In this document: piece by piece, positions 11,026-13,512 of the stretch
Position numbering within the stretch: position 1 is the first letter of the stretch
Layout: each line of letters begins with the position of its first letter
DNA from: Candidatus Saccharimonadota bacterium
GTDB lineage: Bacteria; Patescibacteriota; Saccharimonadia; Saccharimonadales; UBA4665
Assembly: GCA_028289265.1 (NCBI GenBank)
Contig: JAQGGU010000018.1
Location: forward strand, 1-13,512
Reading direction: 5' to 3'
DNA length: 13,512 bases
Notes under the pieces: generated by a model
Seen by the model: the letters and a program-made list of their open reading frames with translations, nothing else
What the model was told of the DNA's origin: nothing
Databases searched by the model: none
Position numbers and translations under genes: made by a program

Positions 11026-11754
11026 TTAGTTGGCATCGCGCTTCTTGAATAGATAGGCTGCAACAGCCCAACCTACTACCAAGTATATTCCTACTACGGT
11101 TGCTGCTTTTGCAGGTGTAAATTGGCCGGGGCGCAACACCTCGCCAAGCGCGCTGAACGGCACATATACCGTATTCTCTTTAAGAAGCAGGCTTAGTAAT
11201 CCCGTGAGTATGTCGGGCAGTACAATGAATGCGATGATAGTACCCACTTGGCTACGTATGATATACGCGAAAAGTAGACCGAACATTGCGAAGCCCCAAC
11301 TGAAGAATGCAAAACGCCACAGCAAGTCTGCGTAAGGAATGCTCTGCGCCACCACTTCTACTCCCTTTGTCTGTGCACCTGCATAGGTCAGTAATGCCGC
11401 AATCGCAGCCAGGGCTAGAGAAGCAATTATAGTAAAGCACGAAACAACAAGCAGCTTTGCCAAGAGTACACGAAGCCTACTGTTTGAAGATGTAAGCGTG
11501 TACATGATGGTGTTGTACCGGTACTCATGTGTCACGAGCAGTATTCCGACAAGGCTGACCAGTAACACCAGGTTGGGCAGTAAGGCAGTTATGACGTCCT
11601 GTATCATACGCGGGGACGACGCGGGAAGCGCCTGGCGATAACCTATGACATAAAAAGAGATAAAGGCAGTAAGCGCCAGGCAGATGGCCAAAATAACATA
11701 GGTCGAACGTATCGTCACCAGCTTCTGGTATTCGGCTTTAACTTGCTGCAGCAT
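11026..11754 (-). CDS. ABC-2-type transporter permease
   Basis: A 242-residue membrane protein with six predicted hydrophobic segments and the family's HEYRYNTIMYTLTSSNSR stretch between the second and third, where BcrB/NatB-like permeases contact the ATPase. The C-terminus is cytoplasmic and basic (KKRDAN). It is translationally coupled to the ATPase upstream: stop and start share a base (TAATG at 11752-11756). The pair probably exports a peptide, lipid or antibiotic, or protects against one; the substrate is not visible. No promoter of its own. Confidence 0.9.
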   Translation of the reverse strand: MLQQVKAEYQKLVTIRSTYVILAICLALTAFISFYVIGYRQALPASSPRMIQDVITALLPNLVLLVSLVGILLVTHEYRYNTIMYTLTSSNSRLRVLLAKLLVVSCFTIIASLALAAIAALLTYAGAQTKGVEVVAQSIPYADLLWRFAFFSWGFAMFGLLFAYIIRSQVGTIIAFIVLPDILTGLLSLLLKENTVYVPFSALGEVLRPGQFTPAKAATVVGIYLVVGWAVAAYLFKKRDAN

Positions 11755-12665
11755 TACTTTAATCCTTTTTCTTGAGTTTTGTATTCCTGCGCGTCGGCAG
11801 TCAGATCGAGGAACGCTTCTTCTAATGAAACTTCATGCCTGGAAAGCTCAAGGATTGTTACGCCGGCTTCATAGGCTAGCTTGCCGACATCATCGGTCTT
11901 TACCCCTTCTACTTTGAGGCCACCATCAACCCTCTGGTAGGCCATGAGCCGTTTATCAAGCGCTTTCTCGAGCACAGGTAAGCTAGTAGCACGTACAAAT
12001 ATACTGGAGTGTCCGTTACCGGCAAGAAGGGATGACACGGAAGTGCTGGCAATCAGTTTTCCCTTGCCGATGACAACAACATTGTCGGCCATATGCGCCA
12101 TTTCACTGAGTAAATGAGATGATACAAATACGGCATTGCCCTTGTCAGCATAATCTTTGAGGAACTGCCTTAGCCATGCAATACCTTCGGGATCTAGGCC
12201 GTTTGCCGGCTCATCGAGAAGCAAATACTTCGGTTCGCCGAGAATAGCCGCTGCTATCCCTAGCCGTTGGGACATTCCGAGCGAGAATTTGCCTGGACCC
12301 TTCTTAGCCACATCCCTAAGTCCGACAATGTCGAGAACTTCGTCGACACGAGCATCGCCAATACCGCCCGCAGAGGCCAGGATTTTGAGATGGTTCCGCG
12401 CAGAACGTGTCGGGTGGAAAGCTTTTGCTTCAAGCAGGATGCCTACAACTTTTGATGGCTGAGTGTAGGCATGTAGTGGCTTGCCGTCATAGGTCGTACT
12501 ACCCTTGCCGGTATCCAACCCGAGCATCAGCCGCATGGTTGTTGACTTACCGGCGCCATTTGGCCCTAAAAATCCAGTGACTTTACCTGTTTCTACCTGG
12601 AAGGAGATATCTTCAACAGCCGTTTTCTTACGATAGCGTTTGGTTAGCCCTTTAGCTTCAATCAT
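11754..12665 (-). CDS. ABC transporter ATP-binding protein, BcrA-like
   Basis: A 303-residue ATPase that would drive the adjacent permease, two copies per transporter. Walker A GPNGAGKS lies at 34-41, signature SLGMSQ at 128-133, Walker B YLLLDEP at 147-153, the D-loop follows, and the switch His is H184 (SSHLLSE). At the Q-loop position the sequence is GILLEAKAF, with Glu79 where most ABC ATPases have Gln; this exchange is typical of the bacitracin/lantibiotic-type (BcrA) group. The last 90 residues form the accessory domain of that group and end ELSRHEVSLEEAFLDLT. A TATAGT ends 7 nt before the ATG, so an independent leaderless transcript is possible, although it may also be read from the dusB-like gene 33 nt upstream. 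Confidence 0.93.
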   Translation of the reverse strand: MIEAKGLTKRYRKKTAVEDISFQVETGKVTGFLGPNGAGKSTTMRLMLGLDTGKGSTTYDGKPLHAYTQPSKVVGILLEAKAFHPTRSARNHLKILASAGGIGDARVDEVLDIVGLRDVAKKGPGKFSLGMSQRLGIAAAILGEPKYLLLDEPANGLDPEGIAWLRQFLKDYADKGNAVFVSSHLLSEMAHMADNVVVIGKGKLIASTSVSSLLAGNGHSSIFVRATSLPVLEKALDKRLMAYQRVDGGLKVEGVKTDDVGKLAYEAGVTILELSRHEVSLEEAFLDLTADAQEYKTQEKGLK

Positions 12666-12672
12666 GGGCTTT

Positions 12673-12678
12673 ACTATA
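12673..12678 (-). promoter_or_regulatory. -10-like element before the ABC ATPase gene
   Basis: TATAGT on the minus strand, 7 nt before the ATG. The -35 is weak (TTAGTA at an 18-nt spacer). It lies in the 33-nt gap after the dus gene. Confidence 0.4.
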
Positions 12679-12698
12679 GGGGAATACGTTTAAAAATA

Positions 12699-13512
12699 CT
12701 AACGGCTTACTAGAGTTGCAAGCCTGTTTTCCAACATCTCTAGCAAAGCCGCGATACTTTCTGCGGCCATGAGGGTCTCGCGGAATTCTTTGGCGCCGTC
12801 GAAACCATTGATGTATATTTTGCAGAATTTATTAAGCGTATGGATGGGGCGTTCGCCTTCCTGCCAGGTCGCCTTGAAAAGCTCGACGTGGTGCTTGTAC
12901 AGCTCGATACGCTGCTCCTCGCTTAATATTTCCCATGGAGACTCCTCCGCAAATGCATACGGGTCGTGGAAGATGCCGCGGCCGATCATAATGCCATCCA
13001 GTGCGTATTTTTCGGCGAGTTCAATCCCCTGCTGCCTATTCATAACATCGCCGTTACCGACGATAAGCGTACTCGGCGCCAGTTTATCCCGCAGTTCGCG
13101 GATTTCACCAATAAGCTCCCAGTTGGCGGGTACTTTGCTCATTTGGGCACGCGTGCGGCCGTGAATGGTCAGCATATCCAGGTTATGTCCAAGCAAGAAC
13201 TCATGCCAGGTCAGGTCAACTTCGCCGTAGCCCAGCCGCGTCTTCACGCTGATAGGCAATTTGCCGCCTGAACCGTCCTTCACCGCCTGGATAATGTCAT
13301 GCGCCAGAGGACGGTCTTTGATAAGTGCACTACAGACACCGTGCCCGACAACCGTCTTAACAGGACAACCCATATTGAGGTCGATACCCACGAAATTGCC
13401 AAGCTCTCCACTGGCTATTTGCTGGGCTGTCTTATAAAAGTTTTCTGGGTTTTTACCCCATATGTGCGCCACTAATGGCTGGTCTTTGGTAGTGTGCCTT
13501 ATCTTCTTCATC
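12699..13512 (-). CDS. dusB: tRNA-dihydrouridine synthase (DusB-like), N-terminus beyond the window
   Basis: FMN enzyme that reduces specific uridines in tRNA to dihydrouridine using NADPH. The visible 270 residues begin within the TIM barrel. HIWGKNPENF is the family's QixG segment with His for Gln, and NMGCPVKTVVGHGVCSAL carries the catalytic Cys of the GCP motif. VKTRLGY, the ITIHGRTRAQ-like LTIHGRTRAQM, VGNGDV and GIMIGRGIF are phosphate- and flavin-binding strands, and a helical tRNA-binding domain follows. The usual N-terminal PMxxxTD flavin motif and the first 50 or so residues are missing, so the Met at the window edge is probably internal. DusB is the likeliest subfamily but other Dus types are possible. 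It lies upstream of the ABC genes on the same strand. Confidence 0.9.
   Translation of the reverse strand, partial: MKKIRHTTKDQPLVAHIWGKNPENFYKTAQQIASGELGNFVGIDLNMGCPVKTVVGHGVCSALIKDRPLAHDIIQAVKDGSGGKLPISVKTRLGYGEVDLTWHEFLLGHNLDMLTIHGRTRAQMSKVPANWELIGEIRELRDKLAPSTLIVGNGDVMNRQQGIELAEKYALDGIMIGRGIFHDPYAFAEESPWEILSEEQRIELYKHHVELFKATWQEGERPIHTLNKFCKIYINGFDGAKEFRETLMAAESIAALLEMLENRLATLVSR

Noticed and set aside
1..13512. CRISPR array, transposase, integrase or phage genes
   Set aside because: None is visible; there are no regularly spaced repeats, and no ORF shows recombinase motifs.

Overview
The window reads as a compact bacterial chromosome segment. Genes are short and closely packed on both strands with short gaps, stops are standard, and the tRNAs carry encoded CCA ends. 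The gene set (a short FtsB-like protein, a G3P dehydrogenase reduced to its catalytic domain, GDPD, BcrA-type ABC exporter, DusB) and the frequent absence of Shine-Dalgarno sites suggest a small-genome lineage, perhaps Patescibacteria/CPR (Saccharibacteria-like). No marker gene here proves this.

Left part (1-6372): the 3' part of a PAS histidine kinase, a two-promoter structured leader ending in a perfect terminator hairpin, a lipoprotein, a convergent zinc alcohol dehydrogenase with a long upstream control region, a small Cys-containing unknown protein, an EamA-type permease, and a single-pass membrane protein with a PsbP-like outer domain.

Middle (6373-7830): the most unusual part. Two CAT-anticodon tRNA genes, an initiator tRNA-fMet on the minus strand and a probable tRNA-Ile2 on the plus strand, flank ftsB. 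Each tRNA is followed by an intrinsic terminator and then by a related non-coding insert of about 255-262 bp. Each insert holds a shared core of about 102 bp, a hairpin that repeats part of the T-arm of its own tRNA, and at its far end a second copy of that tRNA's 3' end. This looks like a tRNA-3'-end-targeting, non-autonomous element or structured RNA cassette present twice, with paired-base changes between the copies. A shorter relic of the core lies at 8598-8615, and a degraded tRNA fragment lies at 10726-10767.

Right part (7898-13512): a membrane-anchored winged-helix-like protein, GDPD and FAD-dependent G3P dehydrogenase in convergent arrangement (together they would take glycerophosphodiesters to DHAP), a 28-residue basic ORF behind an extended -10 promoter covered by a dyad, a translationally coupled ABC permease/ATPase pair, and the 3' part of a tRNA-dihydrouridine synthase running off the window.

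Several genes have a -10 hexamer only 6-10 nt before the start codon, so leaderless transcripts look common here; extended -10 (TGG before the hexamer) promoters recur.
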